Shown here: one piece after another, positions 27,244-35,227 of the stretch | How positions within the stretch are numbered: the first letter of the stretch is position 1 | Layout of the letters: the number at the start of each line of letters is the position of its first letter | From: Succinispira mobilis DSM 6222 | Lineage (GTDB): Bacteria > Bacillota > Negativicutes > Acidaminococcales > Succinispiraceae | Length of the DNA: 64,000 nucleotides | Direction of reading: 5' to 3' | Assembly (NCBI RefSeq): GCF_000384135.1 | Contig: NZ_KB913028.1 | Location: 368,351 to 432,350 of the forward strand | The notes under the pieces: generated by a model | Database searches by the model: none | The model's input: only the letters and a program-made list of their open reading frames with translations | Told to the model about the DNA's origin: nothing | Program-made: the position numbers and the translations under genes

Positions 27244-27705
27244 ATTATTGAAGCGAAAAAAATAATTGCAAAACTGGATTTAGAAAAACATCCAGAAGGT
27301 GGCTATTATCGGCGTTTATATTTGCAAACCGAGAACTTTGCCAGCAGTATCTACTATCTACTACCCGCGGGTGAGAAATCTTGCTTTCATAGTATGTGCG
27401 CTGATGAGCTCCTATTGTTTCATCAAGGAGCACCCTTGCAGGTGTTGATAATTGGGGAGACTGGAGAAATCGGAAATTATAGCCTGGGAAATAATCTTTT
27501 AGTTGGCGAACAGCCCCAATTGAAAATTAAAGCTGGGCAAATCTTTGGCATGCAAGTGCGGCCTGAAGGTGAATATAGCTTAATTAGTTGTGTAGTAACT
27601 CCAGCCTTTACGTTTGAACAGTTTAAACTGTATACGCAAGCTGAATTAGTAGCACGTTATCCCCAAATAGCTAAAAGTACCCTAAAAGAATTTTGTTTTG
27701 CTTAA
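27244..27705 (+). CDS. DUF985 cupin-fold protein with an apparent ATT start
   Basis: About 153 residues of the DUF985 (YML079w-like) cupin family. HPEGGYYRR near the N-terminus, SIYYLLPAGEKSCFH and IFGMQVRPEGEYSLISC are the family landmarks. A TTG at 27322 would lose the conserved HPEGGYY segment. The frame opens at 27244 with ATT-ATT, directly after an in-frame TAA and 6 bases from an AAGGTAGG site, so ATT is the best start. One extra A in the 7-A run at 27256-27262 would instead link to a TTG at 27248. The activity of the family is unproven. Confidence 0.7.
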   Translation: MIEAKKIIAKLDLEKHPEGGYYRRLYLQTENFASSIYYLLPAGEKSCFHSMCADELLLFHQGAPLQVLIIGETGEIGNYSLGNNLLVGEQPQLKIKAGQIFGMQVRPEGEYSLISCVVTPAFTFEQFKLYTQAELVARYPQIAKSTLKEFCFA

Positions 27706-27729
27706 AAATATTAAAAGGGTGTGAACGAC

Positions 27730-28362
27730 ATGAGAAAATGGAAATGTACAGTGTGTGACTATATTCATGAAGGGGATAATCCCCCGGAGGAATGTCCTTT
27801 ATGCGGCGTTGGGCCAGAACTTTTTGTAGAAATCATTGATACAGTCCAAAGTCTTTGCCCAGAAAGTGTACGTAGCTGCAATGTGGGCACAATTCGCTCG
27901 AGTTTAGAAAAAATTTCTTATGGCTTGTACGTGCTAACTAGTCGCGATAAGGCTGGGAAAATTAACGGACAGTGTGTAAATACGGTATTTCAGTTAACGG
28001 ACATTCCCCCACAAATTGCCGTGAGCGTTAGTAATGAGACTTTAACTTGTGAATATATCAAAGAATCAGGCGTAATGGCGATTTCCTTTCTGCGCGCCGA
28101 TGATATTGCTAATGTACGGCACTTTGGTTTGCAAACTGGCAGAAAAGTAGATAAATTTCAAGGTATAGACTATATTTTGGGGAATTTAGGCTGTCCAATT
28201 TTGAGCAACTGCCTATCTTACCTTGAAGGAAAGGTCTTGTGGGATAAAACAAGTAATGTGGGCACGCATACTTTGTTTGTAGTAGAAGTAACAGGCGGGT
28301 TGGTAGCTAATACTGGTGCGGCTCTAACTTATGAAAAATATCGGGAAAGTAAAAACAAATAA
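27730..28362 (+). CDS. Rubredoxin-flavin reductase fusion (high-molecular-weight rubredoxin-like)
   Basis: About 210 residues. Residues 1-35 form a rubrerythrin-type rubredoxin domain with CTVC and CPLC. Residues 50-210 form an FMN-binding flavin reductase domain (SYGLYVLTSRDKAGKINGQCVNTVFQLT, then FHV-like RHFGLQTGRKVDKF). Such proteins pass electrons from NAD(P)H via FMN to the iron centre and on to oxygen- or NO-detoxifying flavodiiron proteins in anaerobes. In the Moorella protein the rubredoxin domain is C-terminal; here it is N-terminal. ATG 27730 fits an AAAGGGTGTGA site 5 bases upstream. Confidence 0.87.
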   Translation: MRKWKCTVCDYIHEGDNPPEECPLCGVGPELFVEIIDTVQSLCPESVRSCNVGTIRSSLEKISYGLYVLTSRDKAGKINGQCVNTVFQLTDIPPQIAVSVSNETLTCEYIKESGVMAISFLRADDIANVRHFGLQTGRKVDKFQGIDYILGNLGCPILSNCLSYLEGKVLWDKTSNVGTHTLFVVEVTGGLVANTGAALTYEKYRESKNK

Positions 28363-28413
28363 GCTTGCTAATTGACTACTATATATGGTAAATAGTGGCT
28401 CGGGCGGGAAAAC

Positions 28414-28442
28414 TTGAAAAAAGCCAATTAAAATACTATAAT
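28414..28442 (+). promoter_or_regulatory. Sigma-70-type promoter for the orphan binding protein
   Basis: TTGAAA (28414-28419) and TATAAT (28437-28442) with a 17-base spacer lie 39 bases before the GTG start at 28482. Confidence 0.75.
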
Positions 28443-28481
28443 GATAAAGTATGCAATTATATTTTAAGGAGTGTCGTAAAA

Positions 28482-29249
28482 GTGAGTTTAAAAAAAGTTT
28501 TACTAACAGCCCTGTTAGTCCTAAGCGTAGCTTTAGTAGGTTGTGGCAGTGACAAAGCTGCCAAACAAGATAAGGTGCTTAAAGTAGCAACTAGCCCTGA
28601 CTTTGCCCCTTTTGCTTTTACAGAAGAGAAAAGTAAAGAGTATGTAGGTTTTGAAATGGATTTAATTAAAGCCATCGCTAAACAAATGGGCACGAAAGCT
28701 GAAATTAGCAATATCAGCTTTGACGGTTTAATTCCCGCATTGCTCGCTAATAATGTGGATTTAGCAATTTCTGGAGTAACAATTACGCCAGAGCGGCAAC
28801 AAAAAGTTGATTTTAGCCAAGCTTACTATCGTTCAGGGTTATCAATTATGGTGCGGACAGAAAATAATGAAATCAAGAGCTTTAAAGATTTAGCAGGTAA
28901 AAAAGTAGCGGTGCAAATTGGTACTTCTTCAGCTACTGCCGCAAAAAACATTCCTAATGCCACGGTACGGGAGTTTAACTTAGTTCCAGAAGTAGTAATG
29001 GAGCTGCAAAACAAAGGTGTAGATGCGGTAATTAATGATTTACCAGTAAACCAATATTTCTTAGCCACTACTAAAACTAAAGATGTGAAATTAGTAGGCG
29101 AGCTTTTAAGTACAGAAGATTACGGAATTATGGTAAATAAAGGTAATAAAAAATTGCTCGAACAAATCAATAAAGCCATGGATGAACTTAAGAAAAATGG
29201 TGAATACGATAAAATTTATAAAAAATGGTTCGGCGAACTAAAAAAATAA
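28482..29249 (+). CDS. Orphan amino-acid substrate-binding lipoprotein (SBP family 3)
   Basis: About 255 residues. A lipoprotein signal ends LVGC. The mature part has VATSPDFAPFAF, YVGFEMDLIKAIAKQMG, DLAISGVTITPERQQKVDFSQAYY and VGTSSA-like VQIGTSSATA, all typical of polar amino-acid binding proteins (GlnH/FliY). GTG 28482 is chosen because TAAGGAG lies 10 bases upstream and it starts the signal peptide exactly. No permease or ATPase gene adjoins it, so it may serve the transporter encoded at 23329-27091 or one elsewhere. It ends just before a structured non-coding region. Confidence 0.9.
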   Translation: MSLKKVLLTALLVLSVALVGCGSDKAAKQDKVLKVATSPDFAPFAFTEEKSKEYVGFEMDLIKAIAKQMGTKAEISNISFDGLIPALLANNVDLAISGVTITPERQQKVDFSQAYYRSGLSIMVRTENNEIKSFKDLAGKKVAVQIGTSSATAAKNIPNATVREFNLVPEVVMELQNKGVDAVINDLPVNQYFLATTKTKDVKLVGELLSTEDYGIMVNKGNKKLLEQINKAMDELKKNGEYDKIYKKWFGELKK

Positions 29250-29295
29250 ACACTTTGACTAAGTAAAGTAAGTTAAAGGGAAAATAAAAAATAAG

Positions 29296-29400
29296 AAAAG
29301 TGTTCTCTGGTGAGGTTGTTGAACTGTCTCCGAAATTCGGATCTGAAAAATCCAACTTTGGAAGGCCGTTCATAATTGCTAGAAAACACTTTTGTTTTTT
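29296..29400 (+). ncRNA. Candidate structured RNA or long-loop terminator before the RTX gene
   Basis: A closing stem AAAAGTGTT/AACACTTTT (29296-29304 with 29385-29393, extended inward by three pairs) is followed at once by GTTTTTTT. Inside are GAAC/GTTC (29321-29324 with 29368-29371), TCCGA/TCGGA (29329-29341) and CCA/TGG hairpins, giving a branched fold of about 100 bases. It could be the terminator of the preceding gene, a small RNA with its own terminator, or an attenuator. No known riboswitch consensus was recognised. Confidence 0.45.
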
Positions 29401-29439
29401 TATTATGGTCCTATTTTTCGCCGGTGACGACAATTTAAA

Positions 29440-29468
29440 TTGAAAAATAATACTTACTAAAGTATAAT
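29440..29468 (+). promoter_or_regulatory. Sigma-70-type promoter of the RTX protein operon
   Basis: TTGAAA (29440-29445) and TATAAT (29463-29468) have a perfect 17-base spacing, 57 bases before the GTG start. It should drive the RTX gene and probably the two exporter genes. Confidence 0.75.
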
Positions 29469-29525
29469 TTATAAATAAATATAGGAAATATTAAAAGCAA
29501 TTATTTAATGGGGGGCGAAATTCAG

Positions 29526-32500
29526 GTGGCAAAAAAGTATATTATAGGTACGGACAACAATGAAACCTTAATAGGCACGGAGTTAGATGAAGTTATAGAT
29601 GCAGGAATAGGTAATGATGTTTTAGATGGTGGTGCTGGCAATGATATTCTATTAGGCGGTGCTGGCAATGATGTCTTAAATGGCAATGATGATGATGATT
29701 TATTAGATGGAGAACTTGGTGTTGACAAAATATACGCAGGGATTGGCAATGATCGAATCATTTACGATGCCGCAGATGCTTATATAGATGGTGGTGCTGG
29801 CGATGATACATTAGATGCAAGTCGCTATGGCACTGGTGTTAATATCGATTTAAATTTGAGCGGTAAATTTGCAGGAATTGAAAATGTAATTGGTGGTAAT
29901 GGCAACGATGTAATTAAAGGGACGCAAGCTTCAGAAAAGTTACAAGCCGGTAGCGGTAATGATATCATAGATGGTGGTGCTGGTGACGATCTAATTGCTG
30001 GTGGTGCAGGTTTAGATCAGTATATTTTCAAGGGTAATTTCGGTCATGACACTATTGAAAGCAACAAGAGTAATTTTGAAGATACTATTGTATTAGATAA
30101 AGGTGTGGAGTATGAAAATTTAATTTTTGAACAACAAAGCAATGACTTAATAATAAGAATAACAGATGCAAATGGCGCTGTTAAACAAGACGATGATATT
30201 TTACTTAAAGGCTACTTTACAAAAGATATTAATGGTGATGCCGATTCTAACTATAAATTGATTAATTTTAAAACAGGTAGTGGAAAAACTTTTAAATATG
30301 TTCATGGTGATTTGGCAGGAGAGTATATTCGCTCTGGTAATGGCGACGATATAATAAAGGCGGGCGCTGGCAATGACTATATATATGCTGGCGGTGGTCG
30401 TGATAAGATATATGCGGGTAGTGGTGATGATACAATACTTTATGATGCTGTTGATCTTTATGTAGATGGTGGAGAGGGAACAGATATTTTAGATGCCAAT
30501 GAACAGAAAGTTGCAGTTGCAATTGATTTAAATAATTTGAAATATAAAGATATAGAGAAAGTTTATGGTGGTTGGGGTGCGGACAAGCTTAAGGGAACAG
30601 CTTTAGGTGAAGAAGTTTTAGTTGGGGGATCAGGGAATGATATTTTAGATGGTGGTGGCGGCAATAATGTTCTCAGTGGTGGAGATGGAGCTGACCAGTA
30701 TCTTTTCAACTTGCAGAACAACACGATTGGATCAACGATAATAACAGCACACGAAAGCAATGAACAAGACACGATTGTCTTTGGGAAGGGGATCGAAAAA
30801 GAAAACCTTCAATTTTCTAGGCTCGATGATAATTTAATTATTAATGTTGTTAACGCCAATGGCGATTTGAGCGGTGATATAAGACTTGAAAATTATTTTG
30901 CAACATCTGGGGACTATAAAATTAAAAACTTTAAAACAGGTAGCGGTAAAACCTTTACTTATACAATGGGAACTTTGGATGCAGATTTTATCGTAAGTAA
31001 TGGTACAAATGATATTATTGATGCTACTAATGGTGACGATACTATCGATAGTGGAGCTGGCGATGATTTCATCAGAGCTGGAGCTGGCGATGATTTCATC
31101 AGAGCTGGAGCTGGTATTGATATCTTAAATGGTGAGGCTGGAGCGGATATTTTGTTAGGGGGAGCTGGCAATGATATTTTAGATGGCGGAGCTGGAGCAG
31201 ATGTTTTAGATGGCGGCTTAGGCAACGATAAAATTTATGCTGGGACAGATGATGATCGGATAATTTATGATGCTGCCGATATATATCTAGATGGTGGTAG
31301 TGGCGTAGATACCCTTGATGCCACAAATCAAGTACGTCCAGTGGTTATCGACCTAACTAATACCACCAAATATCAGAATATAGAAATTGTAAAGGGCGGC
31401 AATGGTAATGATACAATCAAGGGCTACGGAGAACAACAAGAACTATATGGTGGAGCAGGAAATGATACTGTCTACTCTAATAATGAGGGTGTAGCTGCTG
31501 AACAAATAATTTTAAATGGTGAAGCTGGCAATGATACGTTGTACTTAAGTGGAGCAGGTAACCTTATAGGTGGGTTAGGCAACGATACGTATGTAATTGG
31601 CGGTGTTAAAGCTGGAACAGTAATTACTTTAGACGATCAAGGTGAACTGGACGAAGTTAATAAGCTTGCCTTCAATGGGACTCTAGCAAATTTAAAATCA
31701 ACTGAGGTAGGGTTTGAAAGTTATGGGGCAGACTTAAAATTAAACATAAGTGGCGCGACTCTTCTGATAAAAAACTGGAGCAATAATCCTTTAGCGAACA
31801 TAACGTTCAAAGATAAAGTTGTAAGCAATAAAGAAATCAATACTTTGTTGGCAGAGCAAGCTTTAGTACGTCAAGTACATGAAAATGAAACTATTGCAAC
31901 CTTGCCTAGAAATGAGCGCTTTAAATTTGCTGGTGAGTTTGGCATGGTTACAATTGAAGATATTGCCAGCGATGATATTTTAGATTTCAGCGCCTATACT
32001 GATGGCGAATATGGCCCGAATATGATGAAAATAGCTGATGACCTGCAAATTAGATTTAACAAGTGGGATGACGATAATGATACAGGTGTTTTAGTGGGGA
32101 CAATATTATTAAGAGGCTATTTTAGTAACGATACAGCAACTAGCGGCATAATGATGAGCCTGAATAATCCTAAAGATGGCAAAGTTGTGACAACAAGAGT
32201 TTTGGTTGGAGCAGAAGGAGCAGATTTAAATTTGCAGGGTACGACTGGCTCAGACTATATTTTAGGTGGAGCGGGCGATGATGTAATTTATGGTGGAGCG
32301 GGCAACGACTTTATAACTGGTGACTGGGGCGATGAAAGCCCTAGTAGTGGTGATGATAATTTATATGGTGGCGACGGTGATGATGAGCTTTGGGACGATC
32401 ACGGTACTAATGAATTATATGGTGGCAATGGTAATGATAATTTAAGTGTTGATAAAGTTGAAAGCAATAAGCTATATGGAGAAGTGGGCAATGATGTTTT

Positions 32501-35204
32501 AGAAGCATGGGGCAATAATAATTTACTAGATGGTGGCGATGGTGATGATGCGCTGCTAGCATCAGGGGAAAACAACATGCTAAAAGGCGGTAGCGGTAAT
32601 GATACTTTGACTGTAGAACACTCAGGTAATTTAAATAATCAAGCTGGAACCTTAGAAGGCGGATTAGGCATAGACACCTACGTGCTAAAAGAAAGTAGTC
32701 TATACAATGTTGTGATTGACAATAGAACGGACAATTCGCTTAAAGATATACTTAAAATCGAAAATGATGCTAACTCTGCGTTATCAGGAGATTTTCTATA
32801 CTTGTTAGTTGCGAATGATTTGAAGCTAAAACATAGAACTACTGGAAACGAAATAACAATAGCGGGTTGGAAAACTAAACCATTAAGTAAAATTGTTTTT
32901 GCGGATCGTGAATTATCTACAGCGCAAATCAATACGAAATTAAATAGTTTTGTGATAAAGAGTGTTAATCCAGGACAAAATATAACTGCAAATGTTGGAG
33001 ACAATGAAAAATTTGTATTTAAGGGCTTGTTTGAGGATGTAAGTATTACGGATATTGCCATAAATGATGCCTTGGATTTTTCGAGTTATAAAGGGGGCGA
33101 CTATGGCCCTAGTTTTGAAAGAAGTGGTGCAGATTTAAAGCTTGTATTTAATAAATGGGAAAATGATAGTGCAACAAAAATGGGTTCAGTCCTGTTGAAA
33201 GACTGTTTTGCAAGCCCCATAGCTGGTGAATTAGGGTTTATCATGACTAATCCGAGTACTGGAATTGCGGTGAATAGTAAACTAATAATTGGCACAGATG
33301 GTAATGATGCTAATATTATTGGTACGGCTGGTGTTGATTATATAATGGGTGCCCATGGTGATGATGTAATACATGGTGGAGCGGGCAATGATATGATTAC
33401 TGGTGACTGGGGTGATGAAATCCCTGCCACAGGCAACGATGAGTTATATGGTGATGATGGTGACGATATGATTTGGGATGATCATGGAGTTAACAAGATG
33501 TATGGTGGTAATGGTAATGACACAATCGTAGCTGATGGTGTAAACAATAATGAGCTATATGGACAAGAGGGAAATGATAAACTAGAAGCGTGGGGAAATA
33601 GTAATTTGCTTGAAGGTGATAATGGGCATGACCAGCTATTGGCAGTTGGTGCTGATAATAGCTTAAATGGTGGTGCCGGCAATGATACCCTAACAATTTC
33701 AGGTAGGCAAGGTGGAATTTTGGCTGGCACAATGACTGGCGGAAAAGGTTCAGACACCTATATTATAAAAAACCTGGCAGGTTGCAATGTAATAATTGAT
33801 AATAGCAGCAATGATACGGGAACAGATATTTTAAAATTCCAAGGCGAGACAATTGTTAGAGCCGCTGACTTTAGCTATACTTTGTTAGAGCGAGATCTAC
33901 AGATGAAACACGAGGCTACTGGAGAAATAGTTACAATTCAAGGTTGGTTAGACAAGCCTTTGACGCAGATAGTTTTTGCTGATAAGACATTGACCACAGC
34001 ACAAATAAATGCGCTAGCAAATTTAAAAGTTGCCACTGGTGTTGCGGAAGTTTTTAGCTTTAAGGGTAACTTTGAAAATACGGTAATAAAAAACATTGGC
34101 AGTACAGATACTATCGACTTTAGCAGTTACATTAGCGGTGACTGTGGGCCTGTATTTAAGAGGGACAATCAAAATTTAATTATGGAAATACATGACTGGG
34201 ATGATGCTAGTGATGACGATAAAATTATGGGCGAGATAAAATTTGCGGACTATTTTAATAATCCGACAAATTTCTCGGTTAAACAATTCGATGCAGAAAC
34301 TGGCAAAGTATTGACAAGTAAAATAATGATTGGCAGTGAGAATAATGAGACTATCAATGGTTCAGCAGGAGCAGACTACATTTTAGGTGCTTCTGGTGAT
34401 GATATAATTTATGGCGGAGCAGGTAATGACATTATTACCGGAGACTGGGGTGATGAAAGTCCTAGTGCGGGGAATGATAAATTGTATGGTGGAGCGGGCA
34501 ATGATTATCTCTGGGATGATTATGGGCAAAATGAACTGTATGGTGGCGATGGCAACGACGATTTGATGGTAGAAAATACTTATGGCAACAAGTTATATGG
34601 CGAAGCGGGGAATGATCGCCTAGAAGCTTGGTTTTGCCCATATCCGGAAACACAATATACCACAGGTCATTTATTAGATGGCGGTAGTGGCGATGATGAG
34701 TTGTTAGCATGGGGTAAGGACCATAAACTATATGGTGGCAGTGGGAATGATAAGCTGGTTTTACATGATGCAGGTCATTATGATGGAATGGCAGGATTAT
34801 TAAATGGTGGAGCGGGCAATGACCAGTATTTTGTGGCTCTGAATGGTGCAGGGAACAAAAATATCACTGTCGAAAATGCGGGCGGCCTAATTACGGATAT
34901 CGACAAACTAACTTTGGGCTATTCTGTTACATGGGAAGATGAGGAAGTTGCTACGACTGGAGTAGATAAGTTTACATTTAATAAAAATGGTACAGATTTA
35001 ACAATTACAACGAGTAATCTTGAAGGTGGAAATTCAACGATTACAGTGAAAGATTTTTGGGATATTAATAATAACTTAGCTGTAGATGCTTTAGACCAAT
35101 TTGTCTTTGATGAGGGATATCTCCAAAAAGAAGATATTAATACAGCTTTTAATACGGGAAATAGCAATGTTGTTTTTGCAAGCAGTGATTTAAAAAATAA
35201 TTAA
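29526..35204 (+). CDS. Giant RTX-repeat (hemolysin-type calcium-binding) secreted protein
   Basis: About 1,892 residues, very acidic and Gly/Asp/Asn-rich. Many nonapeptides of the form GGxGNDxLx bind calcium in parallel beta rolls after secretion. There is no signal peptide, as expected for a type I secretion substrate with a C-terminal signal. The N-terminal half holds three units of the DKIYAG...YVDGG...IKG type (from residues 66, 292 and 566). The C-terminal half holds three modules of about 350 residues (from 799, 1163 and 1510), each with an ITGDWGDE segment. GTG 29526 follows GGGGG by 10 bases. Exporter genes follow. It is probably a surface or S-layer-like protein or adhesin; no enzyme domain is seen. 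Confidence 0.9.
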   Translation: MAKKYIIGTDNNETLIGTELDEVIDAGIGNDVLDGGAGNDILLGGAGNDVLNGNDDDDLLDGELGVDKIYAGIGNDRIIYDAADAYIDGGAGDDTLDASRYGTGVNIDLNLSGKFAGIENVIGGNGNDVIKGTQASEKLQAGSGNDIIDGGAGDDLIAGGAGLDQYIFKGNFGHDTIESNKSNFEDTIVLDKGVEYENLIFEQQSNDLIIRITDANGAVKQDDDILLKGYFTKDINGDADSNYKLINFKTGSGKTFKYVHGDLAGEYIRSGNGDDIIKAGAGNDYIYAGGGRDKIYAGSGDDTILYDAVDLYVDGGEGTDILDANEQKVAVAIDLNNLKYKDIEKVYGGWGADKLKGTALGEEVLVGGSGNDILDGGGGNNVLSGGDGADQYLFNLQNNTIGSTIITAHESNEQDTIVFGKGIEKENLQFSRLDDNLIINVVNANGDLSGDIRLENYFATSGDYKIKNFKTGSGKTFTYTMGTLDADFIVSNGTNDIIDATNGDDTIDSGAGDDFIRAGAGDDFIRAGAGIDILNGEAGADILLGGAGNDILDGGAGADVLDGGLGNDKIYAGTDDDRIIYDAADIYLDGGSGVDTLDATNQVRPVVIDLTNTTKYQNIEIVKGGNGNDTIKGYGEQQELYGGAGNDTVYSNNEGVAAEQIILNGEAGNDTLYLSGAGNLIGGLGNDTYVIGGVKAGTVITLDDQGELDEVNKLAFNGTLANLKSTEVGFESYGADLKLNISGATLLIKNWSNNPLANITFKDKVVSNKEINTLLAEQALVRQVHENETIATLPRNERFKFAGEFGMVTIEDIASDDILDFSAYTDGEYGPNMMKIADDLQIRFNKWDDDNDTGVLVGTILLRGYFSNDTATSGIMMSLNNPKDGKVVTTRVLVGAEGADLNLQGTTGSDYILGGAGDDVIYGGAGNDFITGDWGDESPSSGDDNLYGGDGDDELWDDHGTNELYGGNGNDNLSVDKVESNKLYGEVGNDVLEAWGNNNLLDGGDGDDALLASGENNMLKGGSGNDTLTVEHSGNLNNQAGTLEGGLGIDTYVLKESSLYNVVIDNRTDNSLKDILKIENDANSALSGDFLYLLVANDLKLKHRTTGNEITIAGWKTKPLSKIVFADRELSTAQINTKLNSFVIKSVNPGQNITANVGDNEKFVFKGLFEDVSITDIAINDALDFSSYKGGDYGPSFERSGADLKLVFNKWENDSATKMGSVLLKDCFASPIAGELGFIMTNPSTGIAVNSKLIIGTDGNDANIIGTAGVDYIMGAHGDDVIHGGAGNDMITGDWGDEIPATGNDELYGDDGDDMIWDDHGVNKMYGGNGNDTIVADGVNNNELYGQEGNDKLEAWGNSNLLEGDNGHDQLLAVGADNSLNGGAGNDTLTISGRQGGILAGTMTGGKGSDTYIIKNLAGCNVIIDNSSNDTGTDILKFQGETIVRAADFSYTLLERDLQMKHEATGEIVTIQGWLDKPLTQIVFADKTLTTAQINALANLKVATGVAEVFSFKGNFENTVIKNIGSTDTIDFSSYISGDCGPVFKRDNQNLIMEIHDWDDASDDDKIMGEIKFADYFNNPTNFSVKQFDAETGKVLTSKIMIGSENNETINGSAGADYILGASGDDIIYGGAGNDIITGDWGDESPSAGNDKLYGGAGNDYLWDDYGQNELYGGDGNDDLMVENTYGNKLYGEAGNDRLEAWFCPYPETQYTTGHLLDGGSGDDELLAWGKDHKLYGGSGNDKLVLHDAGHYDGMAGLLNGGAGNDQYFVALNGAGNKNITVENAGGLITDIDKLTLGYSVTWEDEEVATTGVDKFTFNKNGTDLTITTSNLEGGNSTITVKDFWDINNNLAVDALDQFVFDEGYLQKEDINTAFNTGNSNVVFASSDLKNN
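31054..31107 (+). repeat. Perfect 27-bp tandem duplication inside the RTX gene
   Basis: Two identical 27-base copies (31054-31080 and 31081-31107) are followed by a partial third. They encode AGDDFIRAG twice, one beta-roll turn each. The perfect identity suggests recent slippage and possible length variation between strains. Confidence 0.85.
31920..35150 (+). repeat. Three tandem modules of about 1.05 kb in the RTX gene
   Basis: Units start near 31920, 33011 and 34052. Each encodes FxFxGxFE, a DFSSY-GPxF strand region, an ADYILG-GDDVIYGGAGND-ITGDWGDE block and a Trp/Asp turn (WDDHG). A LEAWG and LDGGxGDDxLLA part follows, ending in the first two modules with TQINxxL-type residues. Divergence at DNA level is substantial, so the duplications are old. 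Confidence 0.75.
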
Positions 35205-35227
35205 TTTACAAAATATAAAGACGAAAG

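Noticed and set aside
28395-28481. A longer N-terminus for the orphan binding protein
   Set aside because: The promoter (28414-28442) and ribosome site lie inside it; the signal peptide begins exactly at GTG 28482.
29522-34710. Many minus-strand open frames opposite the RTX gene
   Set aside because: They are Pro/Ser/His-rich mirror frames of the Gly/Asp repeats, without ribosome sites or family motifs.
29600-35000. CRISPR-like repeat array
   Set aside because: The repeats are coding, degenerate RTX nonapeptides with no constant repeat-spacer spacing; no cas genes are nearby.
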